Shown in pieces: positions 13,401 through 26,252 of a stretch of 64,000 nucleotides of DNA. A program made the translations under genes and the position numbers. The number at the start of each line of letters is the position of its first letter. Position 1 is the stretch's first letter. The stretch is from Pampus argenteus (lineage: Eukaryota > Chordata > Actinopteri > Scombriformes > Stromateidae): contig CM072876.1 in NCBI GenBank assembly GCA_036937835.1, positions 982,501-1,046,500 on the forward strand, given 5' to 3'. Below the pieces are notes generated by a model that saw only the letters and a list, made by a program, of their open reading frames with translations, made no database searches and was not told the origin of the DNA.

Positions 13401-16400
13401 TGTTTTAACTCAATGAATGTGTCACTTGTTTCTTGGTGGCCAATGATCATATTTTAGTATTTGGAGAAATTAGCAGGATTTATGTGATAAATTTGCTGTC
13501 TTGATGATATGAAAGCATAAAATCTAAAATCTCAGTCTTCGTTATGAAACTGCTTCATAAATGAACTTTGAAATAATAAAAGTTAACTGAAGAAGGTTTA
13601 ATTAGGAAGTGTTAACAGGATTAAGAGTTTAAACTAAACTTTATTTTCCAGTCAAAGCCGGAGCGAACGGCGGAGGAAAGCGACCGCCTCAGGAAGCTGA
13701 TGCTGGAGTGGCAGTTCCAGAAACGACTGCAGGAGTCCAAGCAGAGCGACGAAGACGAGGAGGAGGACGACGAGGAGGACGTGGACACCATGATGATCAT
13801 GCAGAGGCTGGAGGCTGAGAAGAGAGCCAGGGTGAGACGGGGTGGTGGTGGAGGAAGGGGAGATCGATAGACAGAAGTAGAAGAAAGTGATGGATGGATG
13901 GGGATGAGAGTTGACGTTAAACACTTGCAGGAAAGGCTGAAGGAAGCAGCTACAGCAAATCACATTTAAAGAAGCTGTTTGTTTTTTTTCATGTGGTAAT
14001 GTCCATCAGCTCACATTTCTAAGAGACAATTCATGTCAGTAGGAAGGGCGAGCAGCAGGAAGTCAGGCTGACGGGGGAAACAGAAATGGATTTCCACATG
14101 GCAGCGCTCCCACTATGAATGTCCTGCAGTGTGCATCTGCAACATGCTTCTATCATCGCTTTGCCATGCTGAGCTGCTTAAATCTGATTGGCTGGACGGG
14201 GTGGACGGGAGGGTTCAGACAAACAGGCCAGACTGTTGTAATGCTGCATTCACATCATATGGAAGAAACTGTCAGACGCTACACGTGTGTTCAAACATGA
14301 TTTCTCTAGTTGGATGATGAACTTAATCACAAAGATCAAGCAAAAACATAATTTCTTACATTTATTTCTTTGTTGACGATGTCATCACTTATCATCTTTC
14401 TCATATAATGTAAATGCAGCACAGCAAGACGTGTGATCGACACCAGGCATGCACTTAAATGTTCAAATACATAAAATCCTGGTGCTCCTGGAGTCCTGTA
14501 GGTTGACTCGCTGCTCTTATGAGGCATTATTTTCCTGTTTTCTATGAATGCCAGGCTGTGAGATTAGCTTTGATTCAGATGTGGGTGGATACTGAAGTGT
14601 TGCTGTTTTGGTTTCGATTTTTTTATTTCTGTAATGAAACTGTTTTTTGTTGTTTTTTTTAAACTGGATTTTAAGTTTTACTCTTTCACAATCTTTCTGG
14701 ACATTCAGCACAGTTTACAGTAAACAGAAGGTTTATTTACAGTATGTAACCCAAAGTCCCTGTCCTCACCAAGGCCGGGTTAAAAAGCATTCATTTTAAT
14801 TTACCTTGTGCCCTCATGCTGTGGATCAGAGGTACATTTGACACGATTCTGGCAAAGATCCGTAAATAAAAAATTCAAATATATATCCAAATATTTAGAA
14901 ACTGAAGGTAGAAACTTCAAACTAAATGTAAAGCAAAGAGTCACCTTCAGGAACAATGTGATTTTTCTTCTTCTGTAAAGCCTGAGAACAGTGAGCTGTA
15001 TGACAGGACTAATCACTAATCAGCAGTGTTTTCACTCTACTATATGCCCCCACCTCTATTATTTCTATTTTATTTCTTAGTTGCTTCTTCCTCTTCCCTC
15101 CGTTTCTTTTTGCTAATTTACTTTTATCTCCTCCACACCCTCCTTTTCAGTATTTTTCTTTCTCACTCTTTATTCTGTTCTTCTTCTTCTTCAGCAGCAG
15201 ACTGCTGTCCCAGCTATCTCTGTTCTAGACTTGGTATGTTCTTCCTGTTAACGACGAGTATCCTCTCCCTACCCCACATCACTTCCTGTTTTCTGTCTGG
15301 GCTGCCCACCTGCCCGTGTTTTCTGATTTGTCTCTTCCCGCCCATCTGGACTACTGTCGTCGTTTCATTGGGGGGGTCGGGTTGGGGTTGGAAACAGGGC
15401 TGGGCCATGATTCGCTAAAGAGCAGCCGGTCATGGAGAGGCCGTCCTGGGGAAGCCGTCCATCTCTTTGTCCACTCAAAACAACTGCTGGGGGACGGCGA
15501 GGGAAGCCGCTGCTTCCAAATGATGAAATACTGGTGTTTTCCGAATGATAAAAGCATAAGAAAACCAAACCTGTTCATGTATATAGAGTAGCAGTGCTGA
15601 GGGTGGTGTGATTCTTGTCAGCAGTGATGTTTTGAGTGAATATTGAGGTGGCGCCTGCATGGCTGAATGCATCACGGGGGGCGTCCCGGTGGAGATCCAT
15701 GCATGACAGTCCTGCACAGGGCAGCATCATGATGTTGTGGTATCCATCCATCATCCATCCATCCATCATCCATTCATCCATCTGTTCAGCTGAGCCTCTT
15801 TATGTTCTCATTTTAAAGGGTCTGTTCACCTAAATTACAGAAACACATTTTCCCTCCTACCTCTGACGTTATCTGGCTGTGCAGACAGTTTAATCTGTCC
15901 AGTTATCCAACTCTGAGATTACATAGAGAAATGTTTGTTGTGCACTGAAGGCTTCAGGTTTCCATATCACACTTGTATAAGTTGAATATTGGATCAAGAT
16001 TGGCTTCAACTGAATAAACGAGAGGAAAAACACACATTTGAGGGGAAGTGGACTTTAAGATTTCACTGTTGGTTGATTTAGTTTAGAGAGATTCATTGTA
16101 GAAAGACCCTGTCCCTGCATGGACAAACACCATGAGGTGGGACAGACAGAGTATGTTTTTGTAATTTAGTTGAACTAACCCTTTAACCAACATATTCCAC
16201 TGGGTTTGTGTTGGGATGATGAGCTTACAGTTACTTCAGGGACGCTTGATTTTCATCTCTGCTCAGCGCCACCTTCGGCTCAATGTTATATATGATAAAA
16301 TGAAATCAAGCGCACCTCAAGCAGCTGAGGGAGGCCTCTGCTTGTTTCTGCCCTGCCATGTTCTGGTTGCTGTTGTTGTTCTTGCATGTTGTTGTTAGTG

Positions 16401-19400
16401 TCTGCACGTTCAGCTGTGTGTGTGTGTGTGTGTGTGTGTTTGCAGTGCACACTGCTCCTCCCCTCTGGAGCAGTCCTGTGAAACAAATCCAGACTACCTG
16501 ACATTACACACGACATGTTAGTGTACACTAGTGTCCCAGCAGGTGAACAGAGCCGTTGGCTGTGGGTCTGTTCTCAGTTTGTAATCAATGTGGTACTAAT
16601 TGTCTTTGTTTGCATGCGTGTTTGTGTTTGTGTTTGGTGTGTGTGTGTGTGCGTGATCAGTTGCAGGATGAAGAGCGACGGCGTAAGCAGCAGCTGGAGG
16701 AGATCCGTAAGCGGGAGGCGGAGGAGCGAGCAAAGCAGGAGGAGGAGAGGAGGTGGAGGGAGGAGGAGAGAGCCAAACGAGAGGCCGAGGAGAAGGTCCG
16801 TCTTTCTCTTTGTCCGTCTGTCAGGCTGCAGATAAGATGTCATGATACTGTTGCTGTTCCTGTCAGGGTTGGACTGATGATCATTTTCCACAAATAACCA
16901 GGAAAGCTTGTCAGCTTGTCAGCTCGAGCAGCCTCTGAAATAGTGATATTTTCTTCAGGCGTTCTCAGAAAAGTTGTCTGAGCGGCGTTTCAACCTTACA
17001 GGCGCTTCACAGCAAAGAGAAGGACACTCGGTGATGGTGCTGATCCGTTTTTATCTGTGATTCTCACCCTGATAAAGATCCTGTCTATTTGAAACCTGCA
17101 GGATTTAAGCACATTGTTTGATAATTACAGTTTAAATATAAAGTTTTAAAAATCAGTTAATCAAGTAAAATAGATGGAGGCAAAAATATCTGTATGATAA
17201 AAATCAGAGTTTCTAGTGTCGATTCCAGTTAATATAAAAGAAGATTTAAACATATGCATACATCCATGATCCATTTAAAAACCTAAATAAATAAAAGCAT
17301 CAGTCTGACCCTGAAACGTAGCAGCTTTGGAAAAGTACTCACACCTCTTCACTTGATGCACACTTATGTTATAGATTTAATTTAAAACACCTGAGCTCAG
17401 TTTGGAGACTGGATGCTAATATAAATGAGAGATTCAGTTTATTATTTTAGTTGTTTTCATTATTGGTGTTTGTCTGTGATTGAATCAGTTTTAAGTGTGC
17501 AGCAGGTAAAGCCGTCTGAATACTTTACAAAGCCCCTGATTACATGATGTAATGACTTATCCAGACTGCTCAGTTAATGTAGAACAATGTGCAGATAATT
17601 TGCGTATTTGACTTCAGTGAGCAGTGGTCTGATCTGGTGTCCACCCACCCGTCTCCGTCTTGTGCGTTAAATCAAACACACCCAGTGTTTTTTATCATAC
17701 ATGTTGTGTCTCATTCTGGCGTGTTCGTCCTGTGAGCCGTGGACCACCGGTCAGACCACTGCTACAGTAACGTTAAGTTTAACATGCGTCATAATGATTT
17801 ATTTGATGTGATAAATGATTTAATGGTTTGGTGTTAAAAGAGTTCAGAAGCCATCGTGTTATGTTGAATAATATATTTGATATTAAGTGATGTCTTTGAT
17901 AATGATGCTGTTGTTTACTGTTGCATGTCCTCATCCTGTGCACCCCCACCCTATGTGATGTGTTGCTGTGTCATGTTATGTGCCCCCACCCACCTTAAGC
18001 ATGGGACTCCCATCGTGTTGTTGTTGGTTGTCCTGTCAGGTAGTTATTTTAGTTTTTTTGAGGGAAGCAGTTATGATTTATTTAATTTAATTTAATTTTA
18101 TTTATGTTACCATTTCATCCAGCATCGCTTCAGAAGCTATACTGAGGGAATGCCACCCACCCTCCCACTTTCCCCAAAACCTTTACATTCATGCACACAC
18201 ACACACATACAAGCCACCTGCCCGCCTCATACTCACCCTCAGCCATCCATACTGTACATATTCAGAAAGCCACCCACTCATTCAAACCCACACACCCACT
18301 AATCCCTCCCAGTTTCTTCAGATTGATGGATGCACCCACACGAGCTACATTCAGCCATTCAACATGAACCGGACCATAACTGAGGAGATAATCTAACATC
18401 AGAGGCATCGACATTGAACACATGTGACGCCGGAGCAGCTGGTCGGGCTCCGAACGCACAAATATAAACACATTCTTATAGTGTAGCTTCAGCCACCGGA
18501 GACGGGCTGGAACCAAAACCCACAAACCATGTAGTATAAACCGAGGACACATATGGACACGTACACATGCATGCACCCAGTGAGGAGGGAGGGGGGATGG
18601 TGGCAGACAGGGTGGTCCAGGAAGAAGACTGGTGGACATGGTCAGAGTAGATAGAGGCTAGTGTGGGACGAGTCGGTTCAACCAGCCAGTACAACAATAT
18701 AAACCCAGCGGGCTTTACATTAGTCAATATGTCCTTAGATTAATTATTAGCAGACAGGTGACCTAACACATGTAGAGTTCCCAGGTGAGTGTCCTCTGCG
18801 GTGAGAGCCAATGAGAGCGGAGCGTACTAACAGGTTGTCCCCCCCCCCCTTAGAGGAGACAGGAGGAGGAGTACTACACTCGCCTGGAGGCCGAGCGGCG
18901 CCGGCAGCACGAGGAGGCCGAGAGAAAGCTGCTGACGCCAGATGAGCAGGCCGGTCTGTATCGGCCCCCGCTGCCCCGGGACTACCAACCCCCCACCCCC
19001 CACAACCCTACTAACACCCCCCCGCCACCCCCACAGAGAAACACCTCCTACCTCAAAACCCAGGTCGCCTCCCCCGACACGCTCTACACCGCCAAGTTTG
19101 TCTCCTACACAGGCGACGAGGAAGACGATGAGGAAGCCACCAAAGCAGGGAGTGGCGGCGGCGGCCAGTCAGGTCAGGTGAAGCTGTCGGCGACCCGCAA
19201 GTCGTACGGCGACCTCCCGGCCTCCGCCTCGCCCAATCACGGCAGGCCTCAGCCGCCGCCCACTGCCCGCAAGCCCCGCCCTCTTTCTGACGGGATCTTC
19301 CTGTCTGGCTCGTTCCATCCGCCAGTCAACAACTCCAACAGTACAGGCCCCCCCCTTCCTGCCAAACCCAGCTCCGTCCCCCCAGGAGGCATTAAAGGTA

Positions 19401-20824
19401 GAACCGGAGAGAGGAGGGCAGCGTCAGGCTCGCCACAGCGCCCTCTACAGCTCCTCAGCTCCCTCTCACCCATTCATCTGTTGATTCACTCCTTCATGGT
19501 GTAGCTGTGTCGTTTGTCCCTCTTTTACATGTTTGTCCAAATCGTTTTGATTTTAAGACGTACTTCCTTCATTCATCTCTACTTATTTTATATGTGGAAA
19601 TTTCCCTCCCTCTCCTCAAGCAAATCAGATGGTTTTGTAATTTTTTTCTGTTGGTTTGTTTGAACACCTCCTTCTGTCCCCAGAAATTATTTTTCCTTCC
19701 TCATCTTCCTCCAATCACCCCCCCCCTCCCCGATCAGCACTAGTGAACAGAAAAAGCAATCGATAATCAGAGCCCATCAGAGCCAATCATAGTACTGTTG
19801 GTGTTGTCGCTCGCCGCCTCCTTTGTGTCTGGTTGGTTGCTGCTTGGGATCAGAGGGAGGAGGGGGGGGCAGCTGTCAGTCTGTCTGCCTGCCCCCCCTC
19901 CTGCCCCGTGGCTCTGCTTAGCGGTGTTGGCTTTAAAGGGAAGGAGACACACCATTGGCTTTACACTCCCATCAATCATAATCAATAAAGCATCAGCTGT
20001 CACTCATACACATAAACATGCACAGAGCAGCGTGTTGGGGGGGGGCTCTTCTTTGTCTGTGGCTGTATAACAACGCAGCGCCTCCTACTGGCAGATTTTC
20101 CTTATAGTCTCATAAATTCAATGTTTTTAAGGTCGTGCTCCTCCTGAGCTCCTTCTAAGCTTTCAGTATGAAACAGATATGCTGTTTTTATCTGTTATTT
20201 AAAGATATGAATCAGCAGCGTTGTAGGAGAGTGATATCTGAAATCAGAGGGGTCAAGCTGCAGGAACACAAGGAGTTCAACTGGTACCTTTTTGGGGTTT
20301 TCTCCTTTTTAGGACATTTATTTAATCCTTTGGTCTGACTCAATGTTTGCAAGATGATTCACAGATTAGAAAACAACAAATGAAGTTTATGTTTTCTAAC
20401 CTAAATTATTCAAAACCACATGGAAAAGAGATGAAGTCCTCAAATGACTGTTAATCACTGAACGCTTTTGAAGTCAGAAATTAATTTTAGGTCCAGTTAC
20501 TTATATATTTGAATTATCCCGAGGCAGCATTTATGATTTGAACAGTTTGGCTTTTTTAATTAAAAGAAGAAAAGGTTTGTATTTGTCAAAGAAAGGTGAC
20601 AAAGCTTTAGGTGGAGGAAGCCTTTAGTGATGATGTGCATCTGGTCTCTTCATCAGCTGAGTCAGCGTGTAAATTCAGGCTGTTTAAACGACCACAGACA
20701 AACAGATGAGAGCACTGCCTGAGATCCTCGTCCCCGCTGCTTATTACACATTCAAACACACCCGGACCTCATGGAAACATCCCACTAACATCCCACCACC
20801 TACCTGCCCCCCACCCCCCTGCAT

Positions 20825-20869
<45 letters not shown>

Positions 20870-23738
20870 CATGGACACTCAACACTGCACTCTGGCTGCC
20901 AGCCGCTCACCTCAGTAACGGCTTGATGTCCATTGCTTTTTCCTGCCTGTGCGTAGCTTCCAACAGGCTGCACCCTGCTGTCTTATGTTTGTTTGTTTAT
21001 TTATTTATTTATTTATTTATTCATTTATTTATTCGGTGTCTTTGCTCACTTCCTGTCTGCTTCCTGTCTCTTTGAGCTCAGTTTTTCTCGCTTGTCAGCT
21101 GATCTGGCAGCGCTTCATTCGGCCTGTCAGTCTGGTGTGTCTGCTGTAGCTGTGATGCTGTCTAACGCTGCAGCTTTACTAAACCTCCTACAACTCCCAC
21201 AGGGCCTTGCGGCAGGTTCAGGTGACCAAGTGGCACCTGAGTCTCTGGCTTCCCTGACACATGAATCTCCAAATGTGTTCAATGAATGTGATTTGATCAG
21301 CTGGCAGCTCTGAAAGCCCAACTTTAATCAAACCTGGCTTCTAGTTGAAACTCAGATCATTTTGCTCATAATAAAAACAGAAGGTGCACCGACAAGACAA
21401 ATCCAGTTATTCCCAGAGACGGATGTCCTGGCAAAAACTGAAAAACAAAAAGTTGTTTTAGACTCCACTGGCCTCCAAGATAACTGGACCAGAGGAGCAG
21501 AAAAACATTCACAACCCTTAAATGAAAACCAGAGGGGTTTTTATTTTGTCAATCTGAAGAATTTTCAGTGGCAGAGCCAGAGGTATAATTTTCCATCACT
21601 CTTGGCTCCACAGAGGAATGTAACTGGCCTTGAACGAGGGTTGTTCCTCTGTGGTTACTTTGTTCTCTGCCAGTTTGTGTTTATGTGCTTTGGGTCCGTC
21701 CCAAACTAAACTTCAGATTTCTGCGTTCGCTTCATAAAAGCCAAAGAAGGGCCTGGAAGCTGCCAGCTGGATGAACGTATGCAGGTTGACACCCTGTCGC
21801 TGTGTCCCACCTCCACGTCCGCTTCATCTCATCTCAAACACACGGCCAACCTGCAACCAAGTAGAGAACTTTAATGTTGAAGACATCGTAGCAGGATGAA
21901 GACTGTTCTGTCTTCTTTCTGTCACATAAGACACAAGGACGTAGTATTAAAGTATTAAATATCACAGATTTATCTTTTAAAGATTATAGATTTCCTCTTC
22001 CAGCCAAACCCTGCGATGATTTGATCCAGCAGACGGGAACTATTTTCTCTCGGCTGCTGGTTTATTTGTTTGGAAGTAAAAATCTGCAGGTGTGATCTGG
22101 TTTGTCCTGGACGTTGCTGAGGTTTGGACAGACACAGGGACAGCTGACTAACGTCTCCTTCAGGGTCAAAGGTCGAGGTCACCTTCCTAATGTCAAATCT
22201 GCCCAATCCCACTCTGGGTTTCATTTTAATAAATATATATATTTATTTAAAATGTATTTTTCTTTACAACCTGACATTAATAAATCATGTTGTGTTTAAA
22301 AGACAGTAGAAATGTTCGTGTCCTCTCGGGGTCATCGACACTGACAGTCGGACATGTTTGATGGTGACGTCGATCTCGGGTCCCACCGACACTTCCACAG
22401 ACCACTGCTGCTTTGGAATGGCCCTTTAACAGCTTTTTAACGCTCTTTCTCTTTTTCGGCTTGCTGCTCTACTTTAATGAGATCTGATTGTTTCTGCCTA
22501 ATGCTTCTCCAGAACTCGACCCCTTCCTTCCTTTCCTTTCTTCCTTCCTTCCTTCCTTCCTTCTGCTTAGGCTGGTCTGTGGGAAATGAAGTGAATTGAA
22601 GTGAATTGAAGTGGAGAAGCTGCTGGTGACCGGCTGTGTGAATTTCTTACACTTTAGTTATTTCCTCAGTTAAAGACACGTTTAGTGACTCAGATGATTG
22701 AAAGCATCAGGTCTTATCAGCCGTCAACCAGCAGCTTCTCCTTCACATCTTCTCTCTTGTCTGACTGATGCTGACTCGTGTCTTATTGCTGTCTGTCGGA
22801 CAGGATTTAACTCGTACACTGGAAACTCGGCAGGAGTTGTAGGATCGGGAGAAGTCTACAACGACCCGCGGGACAAATGGACAAAGAGGTGAGGCTTCCT
22901 AGTCATATCTCACTGAGTAAACGTCTTTTTTAAGCATGTATTTAGGGGAGTATGTCACTGGAAACACTGGAAATGTGTCCAAATTGTGCAAAAGGCAGAG
23001 AATTGATGATTTGATGGGACTGAGTGGGATATTTGTGAATGACATCAGCGACCGATGACGTCGCTGCACCAACCTCACGCTGCATATAAACAGTTACAAG
23101 CATCTGGTTGGCATCCACGTTTGTTTTCGGTAAGAAGTCGCCATAATTGTCACTGTGGTTATCAACCACTGTGCTGTCTGTGTCATTACTGTGTGAAACA
23201 ATGTCTGTCCAGTCTTTATAGATGCATCTGCTCTTCAGATTTGTCCCCAGCTTCAGTTAGCATGCATGCTAAATCCATTTCATTTGTGCCTTCACAAAGG
23301 AATCAGTCGAGCCAAACACAGCTGCAAAATACTGGAAAACAAACTAATTGTATTAAATCCTCAGAGAAATAGTCTTAGTCTCTGTTCAGGATCGTTCAGT
23401 CCACTGCTCCAAGTGTGAGAGGAAACTTTCCATCTCAAGTCCTTGAAGTGCTGATGAAGATAGTGTGATATGACTAAAAGCTCAAGATTCTTTCTTTAAT
23501 GCTCCGTATTTACTGCCATCTCTTTCTCTCATATGTGTGTGTGTGTGTGTGTGTGTCTCTGTGTGTGTGTGTGTGTGTGTGTAGTCAGGAGCAGGAGAAC
23601 TCGATCCCCAGCGGCGCTCCGGAGAGTCTGACCTTCAAGGAGCGCCAGCGTCTCTTCTCTCAGGGGAAGGAGGTTTCCAACAAGGTCAAGGCTTCACGTA
23701 AACTCATGGAGCTGGAGAACGAGCTCAACACCAAGTAG
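7496..23738 (+). CDS. afdn: Afadin, C-terminal 15 exons (PDZ to stop)
   Basis: Afadin is the F-actin-binding scaffold that couples nectins to the cytoskeleton at adherens junctions; its PDZ domain binds nectin tails. Exons: 7496-7561, 7647-7720, 9207-9325, 10591-10791, 10881-10972, 11081-11275, 11538-11688, 12120-12525, 12684-12931, 13020-13237, 13652-13831, 16661-16795, 18854-19397, 22804-22888, 23585-23738. They sum to 955 codons plus TAG with all phases matching. The first three exons give the second part of the PDZ domain (KLGIYIKSVVKGGAADM, then GDQLLSVDGRSLVG). Next come Ser/Pro-rich linkers (DLPPPPPPPP), a charged coiled-coil stretch (RKKREEQQRWYEKEKARLEEER and the RRRKQQLEEIRKRE exon) and the hallmark end SNKVKASRKLMELENELNTK. 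Two donors are non-consensus (GTTGGT after 7,561 and GTCCGT after 16,795). The N-terminal exons lie outside the window. I cannot say which teleost paralogue this is. Confidence 0.95.
11453..11470. repeat. Interstitial telomere-like (CCCTAA)3
   Basis: Three near-perfect CTAACC/CCCTAA units sit in a pyrimidine-rich part of the afadin intron just before the exon at 11,538. A shorter TTAGGG pair on the opposite strand sense lies at 3,814-3,827. Both are too short to imply a fusion point. Confidence 0.7.
15741..15783 (+). repeat. (CATC)n microsatellite
   Basis: Imperfect tetranucleotide CATC run in the intron between the exons ending 13,831 and starting 16,661. That 2.8 kb intron otherwise shows no coding signal. 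Confidence 0.85.
20829..20868 (+). repeat. (CA)n microsatellite
   Basis: CA run of about 40 bases in the 3.4 kb intron between the proline-rich exon (ends 19,397) and the penultimate exon (starts 22,804). A (TTTA)n tract follows near 20,996-21,033. The rest of the intron shows nothing I can assign. Confidence 0.95.
22516..22563 (+). repeat. (CTTC)n polypyrimidine tract
   Basis: Imperfect CTTC/CCTT tetranucleotide run in the afadin intron, about 240 bases before the exon at 22,804. Confidence 0.85.
23534..23582 (+). repeat. (GT)n microsatellite forming the last afadin acceptor
   Basis: Two GT runs split by a short CTCT interruption end directly in the TAG acceptor of the last coding exon (exon starts 23,585). 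The usual polypyrimidine tract is replaced by the GT repeat. UG-rich RNA next to acceptors is a known target of splicing repressors such as TDP-43. Confidence 0.9.
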
Positions 23739-25390
23739 CAGGCCCGAGCCTTTCACCTCCCAGCGCCACCTTAACGCCCACATCACCACGGTAACGTTGA
23801 GGAGCCGCTGGGACAAAAGCGAGTCGAGAGGCCGGAGCTCGCTTCCCCTGCCGCTGACCGTCTCCTCCTGTCTGTGTTGTTTTTCCCCCTTTATTTTATT
23901 TTATTTTTTATTTTTTGTTTTAATCATCAAATAACTGGACCGTTCGCTTTTCAACTTAGCGCCATCATTGCAATAGGAGAAACTTCCATGACTTAACATT
24001 TCTTCCCCTCGTTAAGGTCTGTCAAAGATATATAATGATAAAGCACTGTAAAAAAGTTTTAATTATATCTAGTGAGGATTTGAGAATCACACAATGAAGG
24101 GGGGATATATTTTTGTTTGTGACATGGTTCTTGGGCGAGGGGTGGAGAACGGTTTATGCTCATTTTAATTTTTTTTAAATAGGTTACTGAAATATGAACA
24201 ATTTTACAATGTTATTTTAATGCTCTTTTTCGGCATCATGTTCTTTTAATTTCCTTCTTGCCAGCAGAAATGTCCACAGTTGAGCTCCAGACCAATTTAT
24301 TTTCTTTCTTTTGTTTTTAAAAAGATAAAATTCTCAGTGAGTGAAAACACTGTTATTTCATTCCGTAGCAACACAGCATGGTTTGATGTTTTAGATAAAA
24401 ACTCCAGAGACGAATCTTTAAGTGCACAACATTACTGTAAATATTTGGGTCCACGACTGTCTCACTCTTACTACTGTAGAAACCTGCCAGGCTACTAAAA
24501 ACTTCAGACTAATGTGATTTAACTGCATTTTGGTGACGGTCCGACAGGAAACTGGACCGTCTCCCCAGTTACATTTTTAAATGTTTTTTGGCCCAAACTG
24601 AAGTAACTTTAATTGTGTTTGTTTTAATCAAATAGTCTTTTTTTTTTTTTTTTTTTGCAGAGTTGTGTGGGATTAATTTGACTGATTGTACCTGAAATTC
24701 AAGACAGAAAAGGAACTCACTGACAATAAAAAAAAAAAAGGAAAATACTCTTTAAATCCTTGTTTGCTTAACAAATATTTATTTCAAACCTTGTGGGAAA
24801 AACATACTTGCACAAAACACTTGTTTTTAATATTAAATATGTATCGGCAAACTGTTCTGAGAAGTGGATTACATTTGGGACCTCTCGTACTGTGGTAATA
24901 ATCTGTGTTTCTCTCTGTTAGAGACAGAAAAGTGTCTGTTTTTACACCAGCTGTAGTTGGAGGGATCCAGATGTTTGTTTGTTTGTTTGTTTTAGGACTG
25001 GAGTCAACAGAATTGTGGCTGTACAAAAAATATATACACATAATTTCCATAATCACATTCACCACCACCACTGCTGCTCTGCTGATGTAGAAAAGAAATG
25101 CACTTCAAACGTGCAGCGTGTCCCTAGTTTTTAGTGATGTTTCAGATGTTCGAGTGACTCCATCCTGTGTGGATTGATTCTACTTTTCTCTCCAGGAGCC
25201 TCCACTAAAACACGTTCTACATGATGAGATAAGATGCTGTAAAAACACTACAGACGCGTCTCCTCCTCCTCCTCCTCCTCCTCCAACCACAACAACTCCT
25301 TTTTAGGTTTCAAAATGAACTGAATCATTTAAATGGTTTCATGTTTAGCCTTTTGTAAATCATTAATAAATACAGATTTTTCAACAGTGC
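23739..25390 (+). other. afdn: Afadin 3' untranslated region
   Basis: Non-coding sequence from the TAG to a polyadenylation signal AATAAA at 25,365-25,370, followed by a GT-rich stretch near 25,395-25,410. It contains a T-run at about 24,638-24,656 and a (TCC)n tract at about 25,259-25,285. The open frames inside it have no homology I recognise. Confidence 0.7.
25365..25370 (+). terminator. afdn: Afadin polyadenylation signal
   Basis: Canonical AATAAA in an AT-rich context, with a GT-rich downstream element within 40 bases. It is the best candidate for cleavage of the afadin transcript. Confidence 0.65.
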
Positions 25391-25851
25391 CGGCTGGACG
25401 TGTGGTCTTTTGGTACTGAAATAAAAACAGAAACTGAGATGGAGTTAATGTGGAGTAAATGTTTACATGTTGACTCCTACTCCTCCTGCTGTCCATAAGG
25501 AGTGATGCAACAACAGCTCTGATCCTTCAATACATGCAGAAATATTTATGTCAGTAAAACAACGCTCTTCATGAACTACACTGTTATGGTACACTTCAGT
25601 AAAATATAAAGTCTGATATGATGTATAAATGTCATATTTCACTCCAACAAACTCAAACAACAATAAATAAATAAATGGTTGTAAAGACATAAGCAGTGAA
25701 AGCACAGAGCTGCAGTAACTCACATATAGATTATAGATTTTATTTATTCCAGATTCACCAAAACCTCGTGATGTGATTTCTAAACGTATTTAATGAAATA
25801 ACAGCAACGCGTTTGACACGTTAACCCGGAAGTGAAGCTGTTTCATACAAC

Positions 25852-25995
25852 GGGGCGGCAGCGGCTCAGGCGGTAGAACCACGAATCAGAAGATCATCGG
25901 TTCGATGCCCGACTCCTCCGGTCCGCATGTCTAAGCGTCTTTGGCCAAAATATTTAACCACCAATCGATGGTTGTGTTTGTGTGAAAGTTGAACC
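25852..25995 (+). mobile_element. tRNA-derived SINE relic
   Basis: It begins GGGCGGCAGCGGCTCAGGCG, the usual start of a common fish SINE head. A perfect B-box GGTTCGATGCC follows about 60 bases downstream, then CGACTCCTCCGGTCCGCATG and a TTGGCCAAAATATTTAACC stretch typical of the SINE body. It cannot fold as a functional tRNA: the acceptor arm is missing. The boundaries are approximate; no flanking duplication was found. Confidence 0.6.
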
Positions 25996-26158
25996 CGGTA
26001 ACGTCTAACTCTTTTTTTTTTTTTTTATAAGTGTACCGTCCATTATGACGTCGACGTTTTCCTCGCGGCGTGTAACGTTAGTTAAGTTAAATCTCAAGTT
26101 AAACACAAGAAAGTAAGTAAACCTTTATCAGCAGGAGATTCTCTTCACAACTGCAGAT

Positions 26159-26241
26159 GTCAGGATGGCCGAGCGGTCTAAGGCGCTGCGTTCAGGTCGC
26201 AGTCTCCTCTGGAGGCGTGGGTTCGAATCCCACTTCTGACA
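26159..26241 (+). tRNA. tRNA-Leu (anticodon CAG)
   Basis: An 83-base cloverleaf can be folded. Acceptor GTCAGGA pairs with TTCTGAC, discriminator A. The A-box TGGCCGAGCGG and B-box GGTTCGAATCC are intact. The anticodon stem CTGCG/CGCAG encloses the loop TTCAGGT, giving anticodon CAG. The long variable arm with a TCC/GGA stem is the class II signature of Leu and Ser tRNAs. No intron is present. It sits between the afadin 3' end and the 3' end of tdrd15. A T5 pol III terminator follows after six bases. Confidence 0.96.
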
Positions 26242-26247
26242 ACAACC

Positions 26248-26252
26248 TTTTT
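26248..26252 (+). terminator. Pol III terminator of tRNA-Leu
   Basis: Run of five T on the coding strand shortly after the tRNA 3' end, the normal RNA polymerase III stop. Confidence 0.8.

Noticed and set aside
18262..18727. Minus-strand frames of 83-125 codons in an afadin intron
   Set aside because: No recognisable domain, AC-rich low-complexity sequence, and no compatible exon neighbours.
25852..25995. Second tRNA gene upstream of tRNA-Leu
   Set aside because: Only box-like elements remain, with no paired acceptor or anticodon arms; better explained as a SINE head.
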